64,000 bases of DNA. Origin: Chloroflexi bacterium CSP1-4 (GTDB lineage Bacteria > Chloroflexota > Limnocylindria > Limnocylindrales > CSP1-4). Below are positions 1 to 7,705 of the stretch, piece after piece. The notes beneath the pieces are model-generated. The model searched no databases. It saw only the letters and a program-made list of their open reading frames with translations, and had not been told where the DNA came from. The stretch covers positions 1 through 64,000 of the forward strand of contig LDXM01000009.1 in the NCBI GenBank assembly GCA_001443375.1. Direction: 5' to 3'. Position 1 is the stretch's first letter. The number at the start of each line of letters is the position of its first letter. Made by a program: the position numbers and the translations under genes.

Positions 1-189
1 GTTGTCCGGGCCGCCGGCGGCGAGGTCGCGCTCCCAGTCGACGTGCACGGCGCCGGGGAGATGGCCGGCCTCGTAGGCGAGCCGTCCCGCCCCGTCGGGC
101 CCCCACCGCGCATCGACCACGCGGATGCCCGGCTCATCGAGGTGGGCGGCGAGCCAGGCGGTGGAGACGAGTCGAGCCCGGGCGGTCAT
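1..189 (-). CDS. Rhodanese-type sulfurtransferase, N-terminal fragment
   Basis: Only the first 63 codons are in the window; the gene runs off the left edge. The fragment reads as the start of a rhodanese domain: a start of the type 'LVSTAWLAAHL', then 'VVDARW' and 'YEAGHLPGAVHVDW'. This is the usual N-terminal layout of thiosulfate or 3-mercaptopyruvate sulfurtransferases, with the Asp-Ala-Arg strand and the GHLPGA turn. These enzymes move a sulfane sulfur via an active-site Cys, which lies outside the window. The ATG is the only reasonable start. Whether one or two rhodanese domains are present cannot be seen. Confidence 0.75.
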   Translation of the reverse strand, partial: MTARARLVSTAWLAAHLDEPGIRVVDARWGPDGAGRLAYEAGHLPGAVHVDWERDLAAGGPDN

Positions 190-304
190 GCCGCCACGGT
201 AGCGCGGTGCGGCACCGGTGTCACGGACGGATCCAGACAAGGTCAGCGTCATGCCGCCTACCGCGCGCGGTCCCGTCGGCCTTCGTGTCGAATGGGCTAC
301 GCGA

Positions 305-1612
305 TCACGCGTCGGCCGGCGCCCCCGCGCTCGACTCCTCGACGGCGCGTCCCTCTCGCCCTCCGGCTATCGAGTGCTGCCAGCTGACCGCGACGCTCGC
401 CCCGCCGGCCGGCGAGTCACCGATGTGCCAACGTCCGTTCGTCGCCCGGACGATCGCGTCGGCGATCGCCAGTCCGAGACCGGCACCATCGGCCGTCTCG
501 GTCGCACGGTGGAAGCGGTCCAGGATCCGTTCGCGCTCGGCGGGTGGGATGCCAGGGCCCGAGTCGTCGACCGTCAGGCGGATGCGGCGGCCCTCGGTGG
601 TGACCGACACCGCCACCGCCCCGCCGTCCGGCGAGTACCGGCAGGCGTTGTCGAGCAGGACTCCGAGCAGCCGATCGAGCCACTCGGGCGGGACGGTCAC
701 GATCGCGCTCTGCTCGTCGGTGCGGACTTCGAGCGCCTGGTGGCGCGCCTCCGCGACGACCCGGAACCGATCCACCATCTGGGCCACGAGCACGGTCACG
801 TCGACCGGCTCGGCGTTCGGCTGGCCGCCGGTCCCGTCGAAGCGGGCCAGCCAGAGCATGTCATCGAGCAGCCGGCGGATCCGCTTGCTCTCCTGGTCCA
901 CCCGCCCGAACGCGGTCCGGTACCAGGCCGCCTCGCGATCACGAGCGAGGGCGAGGGTCGTCTGGGCCTCGATGACCGCCAGCGGGGTGCGCAGCTCGTG
1001 GGAGGCGTCGGCCGTGAACTCGAGCTGACGCTGGCGCGCCCGCTCGATCGGTTCGGCTACCCGCTGGCCGATCGCCACGGCGCCCAGGAACACGACGATC
1101 AGCAGGGCCGCTCCGATCGCGATCTCGGCGACGACGAGGGTCGATCGCGTCTGGGCGAGGTTCTCCATGGTCTGGCCGACGACGACGTGCTCGCCTCCCA
1201 CGGAGGCTCCCTGGATACGCACGTCTACGCCGCTGATCGAGACCGTCTCGGGTCCGACGACCTGGCGGTACTCGGCCGGCAGCTCCGCATCAGACGCGTT
1301 GAAGCTGCTCACCGTCCCGTCGCTGTGGACGGTCCAGACGAGCATCGGTGAGCCGAATGGTCGGTCGGGAGGCGGCGGGCGGAAGCCGTTGGAACCGCTG
1401 GAGACCCCGGGCTCGGGCCGGTTGACATGGGCCAGGGCCTGGGCGAGGTCGCGGTCGATCTGCAGTGTCAGGTTGCCGGTGACGATGGCGGCAACGGCGA
1501 TCGCGATGACCAGGTACGCGACACCCACGATCGCGCTCGTGGCCAGCGCGACCCGGATCGAGAGTGCGCGAACGGACGGACCGCTGACCTCTCGAACACC
1601 GGTCGTACTCAC
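305..1612 (-). CDS. Membrane sensor histidine kinase (OmpR-partner type)
   Basis: This 435-residue kinase has two transmembrane helices (about residues 20-50 and 160-185) flanking a roughly 110-residue extracytoplasmic region. A short linker leads to the HisKA helix with the phospho-acceptor motif 'ASHELRTPL', then a HATPase_c domain with the N box (LLDNACRYSPDGG), G1 box (DDSGPGIP) and G2 box (GAGLGLAIADAI). It should autophosphorylate on His and pass phosphate to the regulator encoded just upstream. The start ATG overlaps the regulator's stop by 4 nt (ATGA), so the pair is translationally coupled. The sensed signal is not evident, and a canonical HAMP domain is not clear. Confidence 0.9.
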   Translation of the reverse strand: MSTTGVREVSGPSVRALSIRVALATSAIVGVAYLVIAIAVAAIVTGNLTLQIDRDLAQALAHVNRPEPGVSSGSNGFRPPPPDRPFGSPMLVWTVHSDGTVSSFNASDAELPAEYRQVVGPETVSISGVDVRIQGASVGGEHVVVGQTMENLAQTRSTLVVAEIAIGAALLIVVFLGAVAIGQRVAEPIERARQRQLEFTADASHELRTPLAVIEAQTTLALARDREAAWYRTAFGRVDQESKRIRRLLDDMLWLARFDGTGGQPNAEPVDVTVLVAQMVDRFRVVAEARHQALEVRTDEQSAIVTVPPEWLDRLLGVLLDNACRYSPDGGAVAVSVTTEGRRIRLTVDDSGPGIPPAERERILDRFHRATETADGAGLGLAIADAIVRATNGRWHIGDSPAGGASVAVSWQHSIAGGREGRAVEESSAGAPADA

Positions 1613-2277
1613 ATTTCCTCCAGCCGGTAGCCAGCGCCCCGGACGGTCACGATGCGCACGCCCGCCGTCGGCAGCTTGGCGCGCAGGCGGCTGAGCTGGA
1701 CGTCGATCGCGTTCGACCCGAGCGGATCGGTCTCGTCATGCCAGGCGTGCTCGGCGATCGCCTTACGGCTGACGACCGCCGGCGAGCGGCGCATGAGCAG
1801 CTCCAGGATGTTGTACTCGGTGACGGTCAGGCCGAGCTGGCGGTCGGCCACGCTCGCCTCGTGTTTCACCGGATCGAGCGCCAGGGAACCGCGAACGATG
1901 ACCGGACCGTCGACGCCCCGTGGCCGGCGCTGCAGCGCGCGGACTCGGGCGACGAGCTCTCCGAAGTCGAACGGCTTGACGAGGTAGTCGTCCGCGCCGG
2001 CGTCGAGGCCGCGGATCCGGTCAGGTGGCGCGTCGCGGGCGGTCAGCATGAGCAGCGCCGTCGGCTTGTCGTTCCGGCGCGCCCAGGCGACCACCTCGAT
2101 CCCCTCGGCCCCCGGCATGCGCCAGTCGATGATGGCGACGTCGTAGTCGTAGAACTTGAGCATGTCGATCGCATCATCGCCGCGCTCGACGGCGTCGACG
2201 TGGTAGCCGTGGTCCTCGAGCCCGAGGACGAGGACGTCGCGGAGGCCGGGGTCGTCTTCGGCGACGAGCACACGCAT
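1609..2277 (-). CDS. OmpR/PhoB-family response regulator
   Basis: The protein has 222 residues. The receiver domain (1-120) shows the acidic pair D8-D9, phospho-acceptor D51 in 'AIIDWRMPG', the conserved Thr in 'LTARD' and Lys in 'LVKPFDF'. A winged-helix DNA-binding domain (about 128-222) follows, with 'LTVTEYNILELL' and the C-terminal 'VRIVTVRGAGYRLE' signature of the OmpR family. It is the first gene of a two-gene operon with the kinase that follows. Its 101-bp upstream gap contains no site I can recognise. The target genes are unknown; the neighbouring glycosyltransferase is a possible one by position only. Confidence 0.92.
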   Translation of the reverse strand: MRVLVAEDDPGLRDVLVLGLEDHGYHVDAVERGDDAIDMLKFYDYDVAIIDWRMPGAEGIEVVAWARRNDKPTALLMLTARDAPPDRIRGLDAGADDYLVKPFDFGELVARVRALQRRPRGVDGPVIVRGSLALDPVKHEASVADRQLGLTVTEYNILELLMRRSPAVVSRKAIAEHAWHDETDPLGSNAIDVQLSRLRAKLPTAGVRIVTVRGAGYRLEEM

Positions 2278-2378
2278 CGAGCTGCCTCAACTCCACCTGG
2301 CGAACGGATCGACAGCGTTCGCCACGCATCCGGCGGCCATCGTACGCCGCCGGGCCGAGGCCACGCGCACGAGGCGGG

Positions 2379-4379
2379 TCATGAGCCGGCTCCCGCACAG
2401 TCGTACAGCGAGCTCGAGCCAGATCCGTCGTAGTCGACGACCGTGCAGGCGCTTGTCACCCAGGCCCTTCGATCGGATGTGGTGGCCCCATCCTGGCCGC
2501 CGAACCCGCCTCCACCACGGTCGGTGAGCACGTAGCGCAGCTCACCGGAGGCGATGTAGCTCTTCAGCTCGTCGAGCGTGGGGGCCGGGTCGGAGCCGGT
2601 GAAGCCACCCATGGCCATGACCGGCAGGCCCGACGCGAGCTGGATGGAGCCCGCCTCGTTGGCCGAGTTGGCGGCCACGATCCACGTGGCGCTGCCCTGG
2701 TTGGCGACCAGGTAGTCGACGAGCGCGGAGTCGGCCGAGGCGCCGCCGCCGGGTGGCCCGGCCGTGGCGGATCCGCGTTCGGGCCGAGTGGGCGGCGCGC
2801 CCGACATCGGCGGCGGATATCCGTCATCGGGCATGGTCCCAGCCACGCCTCTCGGCCCGCCACCGAAGCCGACGCCAGCGACGGTGGGTCCCGGGTGCGG
2901 ATCGCCACCGCTGTACGCCACCCCGATCGTTGCGGCGGCGTACGAGGCCGGCGCCAGGACGACCGCGCACAGGCCGACGGCGGCTGCGGCGCCGGCGACG
3001 CGCCGAAGGGCGTCACGCCAGCGCGGGACTGAGGTCAGGACGAGCACGCCGGCCGCGCTGGCGGCCAGCGTGACCGCCAGCGGGCCGATGATCGGGGCGA
3101 ACTCCGGCGTCCGACCGAGCAGCCACCACCCGAAGACGGCCGAGCCGATGAGGGCCATGCCCATGAAGATCCCACCGAACCAGGTGCGCGAGCGCAGGCC
3201 CCACAGGTCGACGACGCTTGCCCCGACGAGGGCTGCGATGGCTGGGGCGAGGGCGACCGCATAGTAGGAATGAACGACGCCCGACATGAAGCTGAACACG
3301 AGCGCGGTGGTCGCGAACCAGCTCCCCCACAGCACGTATCCGGCCAGGCCACGATCGATCCGTGGTCGACGCCGGCGGAGCCACAGCCCCAGCCACAGGC
3401 CGGCGAGGGCGAGTGGGATGAACCAGGCGATCTCACCGAACCAGTCGTCATTGAACAACCGGAACAGGCCTGCCTCGCCGCCAAACCCCGCGCCGCCGCC
3501 TCGACCGGCAGGCCCGCTTGCGCCGAAGAGTCGGCCCAGCCCGTCGTAGCCGAAGATGAGGTCGAGCGCGGACCCCGTCGTGCTCCCGCCGATGAACGGG
3601 CGGACGCCAGGGGGGATGAGCTCGACGATGGCCACCCACCAGCCGCTCGTGACGAGGACGGTGGCGACCGCGACGAGGAGCCCGACGATCCGGCGCCGGA
3701 CGGTCGTGTTCGCCGAGAGCGCGTAGACGAAGGCGAAGCCCGGCAGCACGAGGTACGCCTGGAGATACTTCGTCAGGAAGGCGAACCCGACCAGTGTCCC
3801 CGCAGCCACCACCCAGCGGTAGCGGCCGTCGTGGATCGCCTGGAGGAGCGCCCAGGCGGCAGTCACGAGCAAGAAGGTCAGCACCGCGTCGGGGTTGTTG
3901 AAGCGGAACATGAGGACTGCGGCCGGGGTAAGGGCCATGACAAGGGCTGCGATCACCGCCGCAGCCGGACCGAACGAGCGCCTGACGGCCATGAACAGGA
4001 CCCCCACGGTCGCCACGCCGGCCAGCGCCTGAGGCAGCAGGATGCTCCACGAGCTGAGCCCGAACGCTCGCACGGACAGGCCCATGACCCAGGTGGCGAC
4101 GGGCGGCTTGTCGATCGTGATGAAGTTGGCCGCGTCGAACGAACCGAAGAAGAACGCCGACCAGCTCTGCGAGGCCGCCAGCGCGGCGGCCGAGTAGTAG
4201 GCGTTGGCGTAGCCGCTGACGGTCAGGTTCCAGATGTAAAGGACGCCGGCCAGCGAGATGACACCAACGAACGCCGGGATCACCCAGGCGGGCTCGTCGG
4301 TCCCGCCGCGTGCACGGTCCCAGACGCGGCTGAGCGGTCCGCTCCGGGGAGCGATCGGCTCCCGGATGATGGCGGTCAT
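2379..4379 (-). CDS. Integral membrane glycosyltransferase, GT39/ArnT-like
   Basis: The protein has 666 residues. It is a polytopic lipid-linked-sugar glycosyltransferase of the ArnT/PMT_2 type: an N-terminal cytoplasmic segment, 10-13 hydrophobic helices, and the early loop 'FITIDKPPVATWVMGL' that carries the family's DKPP active-site signature. A long extracytoplasmic C-terminal part follows (about 500-666), with a Gly/Pro-rich stretch then 'YLVANQGSATWIVAANSA', as in YkcB-like enzymes. The ATG at 4379 is chosen because AGGAGACC sits just upstream; the frame stays open further upstream but the translation there is Arg/Pro-rich shadow sequence. The gene follows a GtrA gene, a pairing seen for enzymes that decorate wall or membrane glycans. 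The acceptor is unknown. Confidence 0.85.
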   Translation of the reverse strand: MTAIIREPIAPRSGPLSRVWDRARGGTDEPAWVIPAFVGVISLAGVLYIWNLTVSGYANAYYSAAALAASQSWSAFFFGSFDAANFITIDKPPVATWVMGLSVRAFGLSSWSILLPQALAGVATVGVLFMAVRRSFGPAAAVIAALVMALTPAAVLMFRFNNPDAVLTFLLVTAAWALLQAIHDGRYRWVVAAGTLVGFAFLTKYLQAYLVLPGFAFVYALSANTTVRRRIVGLLVAVATVLVTSGWWVAIVELIPPGVRPFIGGSTTGSALDLIFGYDGLGRLFGASGPAGRGGGAGFGGEAGLFRLFNDDWFGEIAWFIPLALAGLWLGLWLRRRRPRIDRGLAGYVLWGSWFATTALVFSFMSGVVHSYYAVALAPAIAALVGASVVDLWGLRSRTWFGGIFMGMALIGSAVFGWWLLGRTPEFAPIIGPLAVTLAASAAGVLVLTSVPRWRDALRRVAGAAAAVGLCAVVLAPASYAAATIGVAYSGGDPHPGPTVAGVGFGGGPRGVAGTMPDDGYPPPMSGAPPTRPERGSATAGPPGGGASADSALVDYLVANQGSATWIVAANSANEAGSIQLASGLPVMAMGGFTGSDPAPTLDELKSYIASGELRYVLTDRGGGGFGGQDGATTSDRRAWVTSACTVVDYDGSGSSSLYDCAGAGS

Positions 4380-4411
4380 CAAGGTCTCCTTTTCGAGGGT
4401 GCGGCCGGCGG

Positions 4412-4867
4412 TCAACGGCCGGGGGTCGCGACGCCCAGGCCACGAGGACGAGCTCCGTCGAGCACGAGTCGAAGGAGCAGGAAGCGCACGATCGTTGCCA
4501 GGGCGTTGGCAACGACGAGGATGGCCAGCTCGACTGCCCGACTGGCCTCCGGTGCCGCGAGGTCGAGAAGGACGAGGGATGCGGACGTGATGGCCAGAGC
4601 CGCCCCGAAGGCGAGCAGGCCCGCCCCGTGATCGCGGGCGAGGCCGTCGCGGCCACGGACGTCGAACGTCAGACGACGGTTCGCCGCCGTGTTGCCAAGC
4701 GCCGTGGCGACAAGCGCGACGGCGTTGGCGACCGGGGCCGGCCAGGCGACTCGCAGGACGGCGTACAGGACGAGGTAGGCGAGCGTGCTGACGACGCCGA
4801 TCGCCCCGAAGGTGGCGACCTGTCGAAGCCCCTGGAGGGGCACCGAAGACGAGGTGCGTGATGTCAC
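4412..4867 (-). CDS. GtrA-family membrane protein
   Basis: The protein has 151 residues and four predicted transmembrane helices, typical of GtrA/DPMS family small proteins. The signature 'FGAIGVVSTLAYLVLY' near the N-terminus and 'TALGNTAANRRLTFDVRGRD' in the first loop fit this family. GtrA proteins are thought to help flip or position polyprenyl-phosphate-linked sugars for partner glycosyltransferases. Here the partner is the large glycosyltransferase 32 bp downstream on the same strand. The start is GTG, preceded by GGAGACT at good spacing. Confidence 0.85.
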   Translation of the reverse strand: MTSRTSSSVPLQGLRQVATFGAIGVVSTLAYLVLYAVLRVAWPAPVANAVALVATALGNTAANRRLTFDVRGRDGLARDHGAGLLAFGAALAITSASLVLLDLAAPEASRAVELAILVVANALATIVRFLLLRLVLDGARPRGLGVATPGR

Positions 4868-5226
4868 ACCAGCAGTCTCCGGGGGTCATCCTTTCGGATC
4901 GGTTACGCCCCCGCCACCCGGTGTTGTTCGTGACGCACCAACGACGCATTTCGGGGGCATCGAAGGTGGCCGACCGGGCCTCGGAGGCCAAGGTCGGCCC
5001 CGCTTCGAGCGTGGGGACCCGGTCGGACGATCCCGGCCAGGGGTCATCCACCGCGAATTCGCGCGTTTGGTGTTTCCGGAACAACGCGGCCGGCCGGGGC
5101 CCTCCGCGCGGCCGCCCGGCTGTCGTGCGACGACCGGGCGGGCCCAGGACCCGCCCGGCCGTCCGGGACACCCGGCGGAAGGGGGCCGGGCGCCCTGGGA
5201 TAGCGCGTCCCGGTCACCGCGGGGAG
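4868..5226. other. Intergenic stretch without a gene
   Basis: This 359-bp stretch lies between the GtrA gene and the 3' end of the SQR-like gene. Frames that cross it read as low-complexity Arg/Pro/Gly translation, so I see no gene. It holds a possible terminator hairpin for the sulfur operon (5134-5158) and must contain the promoter of the gtrA-glycosyltransferase pair, which I cannot place with confidence. Confidence 0.6.
5134..5158. terminator. GC-rich hairpin, possible terminator of the sulfur operon
   Basis: A perfect 9-bp inverted repeat, CCGGGCGGG / CCCGCCCGG, with a 7-nt loop lies about 70 bp past the stop codon of the SQR-like gene. No T-run follows on either strand, so a classical intrinsic terminator is not shown; its role is inferred from position only. 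Confidence 0.35.
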
Positions 5227-6384
5227 CTACACGCGGCCCTTCGGCACGGTGTGCCAGTAGGTCTTGTTGAAGACGACCTTGCCGAGGTGCCAGAAGCGGT
5301 TCGGCTTGGGCGGGTTCGGGGGGTGGTCGTAGTCGAACTGGAGAAGCGTGCCCTTCCCGTCGCCCACCTCGAAGAAGCACACCACCTTGCCCTCGTACGA
5401 GCCGGCCCTGGCGTCCGGTTCGCGCCCCAGGACGCGGGCAGCGATCCGCTCGGCCACCACGGGCGCCTCGAAGTGCGCGGTCGATCCGGCCTTCGAGAGC
5501 GGCAGGTCGGTGGCGTCGCCCAGCGCAAAGACGTCCGGCCGCCCGCCCACCTGGAGGGTATGCCGGTCGGTCGGCAACCAGCCGCCCGGCGCGGGGGCGA
5601 GCCCGGCGTCGATGAGCACCTGGGCGCCCTTGTGCGGCGGCACCAGGACCAGCAGGTCGTACGGCAGCTCCTCGCCCTCGAGGCTCTGCACGACCTTGCG
5701 CTCCGGGTCGATCGTCTCCACGTTGAAGAACGTGTGCAACTCGATGCCCTTCTGGGCAAGGATGGGCGTGGCCATGTCGCTGACGCTCTCGATGGTGAAG
5801 GCGCGCCCGATGGGCGAGCAGAAGTGGATCTCGCTCTTCTCGCGCAGGCCGCGCTCGCGCAGCTCGGCCTCCATCAGGAAGGCCACCTCGAGCGGCGCCG
5901 GCGGGCACTTGTAGGGCATGCCCGCGATGCCCACCACGATCCGCCCGCCGGTGAAGGCGTCGAGCGCGTGACGGAGCTTGAGCGCCGCCTCGGCCGAGTA
6001 GAAGTGGTGCGCCTCCTGCGCGAAGTGCTCGATCGCCTCGGGCACGATGCGCGAGCCGGTGGCCAGCACGAGATGGTCGTAGCCCAGCCACTGGCCGTCG
6101 GCCAGCTCCACGACATGACTCTCGGGGGCGATGCGCACGACGTCGCCGACGACGAGCCGGACGCGCCTGTCGAGCAGCGAGCGCTCGGGCCGGGCCAGCC
6201 GCTCGGCCCGCTCACCGCCCATGGCGATGTACATGAAGCCCGGCTGGTAGACGTGGCTGCCCTTGCTGTCGACGACGGTCAGGGTGACGTCGCCGTCGTC
6301 GATCGGTCGGCGCAGGCGCTTGACCAGCAGGTTGGCGACGAGCGTGCCGCCCACGCCTCCGCCGAGGATGAGGATGCGGTTCAC
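5227..6384 (-). CDS. FAD-dependent oxidoreductase, sulfide:quinone reductase-like
   Basis: The protein has 385 residues, the usual SQR length. The N-terminal Rossmann motif is 'ILILGGGVGG', and the second FAD-contacting motif is 'DVFALGDATDLPLSKAG' near residue 290. Cys160 sits in 'GMPYKCPPAP', the same position and motif as a catalytic Cys of SQR-family enzymes; Cys336 is a candidate second redox Cys. Such enzymes oxidise sulfide (or persulfides) at the membrane and pass electrons to quinone. It is the last gene of the arsR-dsrE-tusA-SQR operon, which supports sulfane-sulfur chemistry. The exact substrate cannot be fixed from sequence; related FCC-type or rhodoquinone-type paralogues remain possible. 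Confidence 0.82.
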   Translation of the reverse strand: MNRILILGGGVGGTLVANLLVKRLRRPIDDGDVTLTVVDSKGSHVYQPGFMYIAMGGERAERLARPERSLLDRRVRLVVGDVVRIAPESHVVELADGQWLGYDHLVLATGSRIVPEAIEHFAQEAHHFYSAEAALKLRHALDAFTGGRIVVGIAGMPYKCPPAPLEVAFLMEAELRERGLREKSEIHFCSPIGRAFTIESVSDMATPILAQKGIELHTFFNVETIDPERKVVQSLEGEELPYDLLVLVPPHKGAQVLIDAGLAPAPGGWLPTDRHTLQVGGRPDVFALGDATDLPLSKAGSTAHFEAPVVAERIAARVLGREPDARAGSYEGKVVCFFEVGDGKGTLLQFDYDHPPNPPKPNRFWHLGKVVFNKTYWHTVPKGRV

Positions 6385-6399
6385 AGGGGAGGCTCCCTT

Positions 6400-6651
6400 C
6401 TAGCGGAGCTTCTCGACGACGATCTCGTCGTAGCCGTCCCTGGTCTCGAGGGCGACCAGGCGATGCCCGGCCTTCTCGATCCACCTGGGGATGTCGATCT
6501 TGGAGCCGCGATCGGACGACCAGACGGCGATGACGTCGCCCACCTGGGACTCGCGGATGGCCCGGATGAGCTCCATCAGCGGGCCAGGGCAGAAGCTGCC
6601 GCGAGCGTCGATGGTGCGGGTGATGGCGGGGGTGGAGGGGGTCTCGAGCAT
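6400..6651 (-). CDS. TusA-family sulfur carrier
   Basis: The protein has 83 residues from the ATG at 6651. It shows the TusA fold start 'TIDARGSFCPGPLMELIRAI', where Cys21 of the CPxP motif carries persulfide sulfur. The frame stays open for 18 more codons upstream, but those overlap the previous gene and read 'APSSSSEKH'; the shorter form has AAGGA about 10 nt upstream and the normal family length, so I prefer it. It would relay sulfane sulfur between the DsrE-like protein before it and the SQR-like enzyme after it (15 bp gap). Confidence 0.85.
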   Translation of the reverse strand: MLETPSTPAITRTIDARGSFCPGPLMELIRAIRESQVGDVIAVWSSDRGSKIDIPRWIEKAGHRLVALETRDGYDEIVVEKLR

Positions 6652-6679
6652 GTCGCTCACGTCCTTGCCTATGTGCTTC

Positions 6680-7093
6680 TCAGATGAAGACGACGGGGCC
6701 GCCACCGGCGGCCAGGTAGAAGGCGGTCACGCCCTCGACTCCGTCCACGAGGGGATCGAGGTCGCCGGGCTCGAGGTGCAGGAGGTCCATGGAGAGCGAG
6801 CAGGCCTCGATATCGACCCCGCCCAGCTCCTTGGCCTGACGCAGGGTCTCGGCCCAGCTGGCCTGTCCCGCGGCACGGAGGGCGTCCACCGCCTCGCGCC
6901 CCGCGACGCCGGCCTCGGGCGCCAGCCCGTGGTCAGCCTCGATCCGATCCGAGCGGAAGGCTTCGAGCGCCCAGTACTGCAGGAAGACGTTCACCGGCCG
7001 GCCGAGCGCCGCGGCGCCGGCCGTCAGGACGGCGGCGGCATTGAGCTTGTCGTCCGTGCCGGAAAAGAGGACGAGGTTGAGGGGCTCTTCCAT
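6680..7093 (-). CDS. DsrE/DsrE2-like sulfur-relay protein
   Basis: The protein has 137 residues and belongs to the DsrE/F superfamily: strand 'NLVLFSGTDDKLNAAAVL', a single conserved Cys in 'EACSLSMDLL' near residue 100, and a Gly-rich C-terminus 'YLAAGGGPVVFI'. DsrE2-type proteins accept sulfane sulfur on this Cys and exchange it with TusA, encoded next. The start ATG at 7093 is chosen because GAGGTG precedes it by 6 nt; an in-frame GTG at 7102 overlaps the arsR stop. Confidence is high for the superfamily, lower for the exact subtype. Confidence 0.82.
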   Translation of the reverse strand: MEEPLNLVLFSGTDDKLNAAAVLTAGAAALGRPVNVFLQYWALEAFRSDRIEADHGLAPEAGVAGREAVDALRAAGQASWAETLRQAKELGGVDIEACSLSMDLLHLEPGDLDPLVDGVEGVTAFYLAAGGGPVVFI

Positions 7094-7098
7094 GGCGT

Positions 7099-7455
7099 TC
7101 ACCTCGGGAAGGGGAGGGTGGGCTGCGGGCCCGTGGGCGCCGCGGTCGTGACGGAAAGACCGGCCAGCCGCGCCAGGCGGCGGCGGAGGACGCCGCGCAT
7201 CAGGTCGCAGGCGACCACCACGTCGGGGTCGGCGAGCCGGTAGCGGACCTCGCGGCCCTCGCGCTCGGCCTCGACGATGCCGGCCGCGCGCATCACGGCG
7301 AGATGCTGCGACACGTTCGGCTGGCTCAGGCCCATCTCGGCGGCCAGCCGGCCGACCTCACGGGGACCGGCGGCGAGGACGTGGATGATCTCGAGGCGTC
7401 GCGCGTTGGCGATCGTCTTGACGGTCTCGGCCTGGAGCTCGTAGAGCGGATCCAT
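7099..7455 (-). CDS. ArsR/SmtB-family regulator of the sulfur operon
   Basis: The protein has 118 residues and a winged helix-turn-helix: 'AETVKTIANARRLEIIHVL', recognition helix region 'LSQPNVSQHLAVMRAAGI', wing 'REGREVRYRLAD'. It heads the arsR-dsrE-tusA-SQR operon, so autoregulation by a sulfur or redox signal is the likely role, as for SqrR/BigR. Unlike those two-Cys persulfide sensors it has only one Cys (Cys83), so an intramolecular disulfide or polysulfide switch is not possible in this chain. The ATG at 7455 starts the family-like sequence; the longer open frame upstream has no relatedness to ArsR proteins. Confidence 0.85.
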   Translation of the reverse strand: MDPLYELQAETVKTIANARRLEIIHVLAAGPREVGRLAAEMGLSQPNVSQHLAVMRAAGIVEAEREGREVRYRLADPDVVVACDLMRGVLRRRLARLAGLSVTTAAPTGPQPTLPFPR

Positions 7456-7471
7456 GCCTGCACAATGGACC

Positions 7472-7481
7472 CATGCGCATG
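7472..7481. promoter_or_regulatory. Short palindrome upstream of arsR
   Basis: CATGCGCATG is a perfect 10-bp palindrome 17 bp upstream of the arsR start codon. Its position suits an autoregulatory ArsR operator, but it is short and the assignment is only positional. Confidence 0.25.
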
Positions 7482-7535
7482 TGAGCATCAGTGCCCGGAG
7501 TCCCGTCGCCGGGGGCCGGCGGTCACTCGACGACG

Positions 7536-7549
7536 GGGCCATCCGGCCC
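7536..7549. promoter_or_regulatory. DosR-box-like inverted repeat upstream of arsR operon
   Basis: GGGCC-ATCC-GGCCC is a perfect 5-4-5 inverted repeat 81 bp upstream of the arsR start. It shares arm sequence and spacing with the site before the hydrogenase operon. Its function is inferred from this recurrence. Confidence 0.45.
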
Positions 7550-7705
7550 GGACGGGGCCACCCCCAGGTCATGCCAGCGGGTCATGCGGGACAGCGGATC
7601 CGAGCGTGGCTGCCATGCCGTTGAATCACATCGTCGGGTGAACGCGCTCGCGTCCCCGGCTTCGCATGCCAGCCGGTCCTGAGCGGCGCCCCGGCAACCC
7701 CCGGG

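Noticed and set aside
3270-4631. 453-codon open frame on the plus strand opposite the membrane glycosyltransferase
   Set aside because: Its translation is charged, low-complexity sequence without any motif. Long antisense frames are normal at this GC content, and the minus-strand gene has clear helices and family motifs.
4955-4985. GGGCC-TCGG-AGGCC repeat upstream of gtrA
   Set aside because: The second arm does not fit GGCCC and the spacer differs; it is better explained as random GC-rich symmetry.
4858-6687. 609-codon plus-strand frame opposite the SQR-like and tusA genes
   Set aside because: It is the mirror of well-recognised minus-strand genes (GGGVGG, CPGP motifs) and has no recognisable domain.
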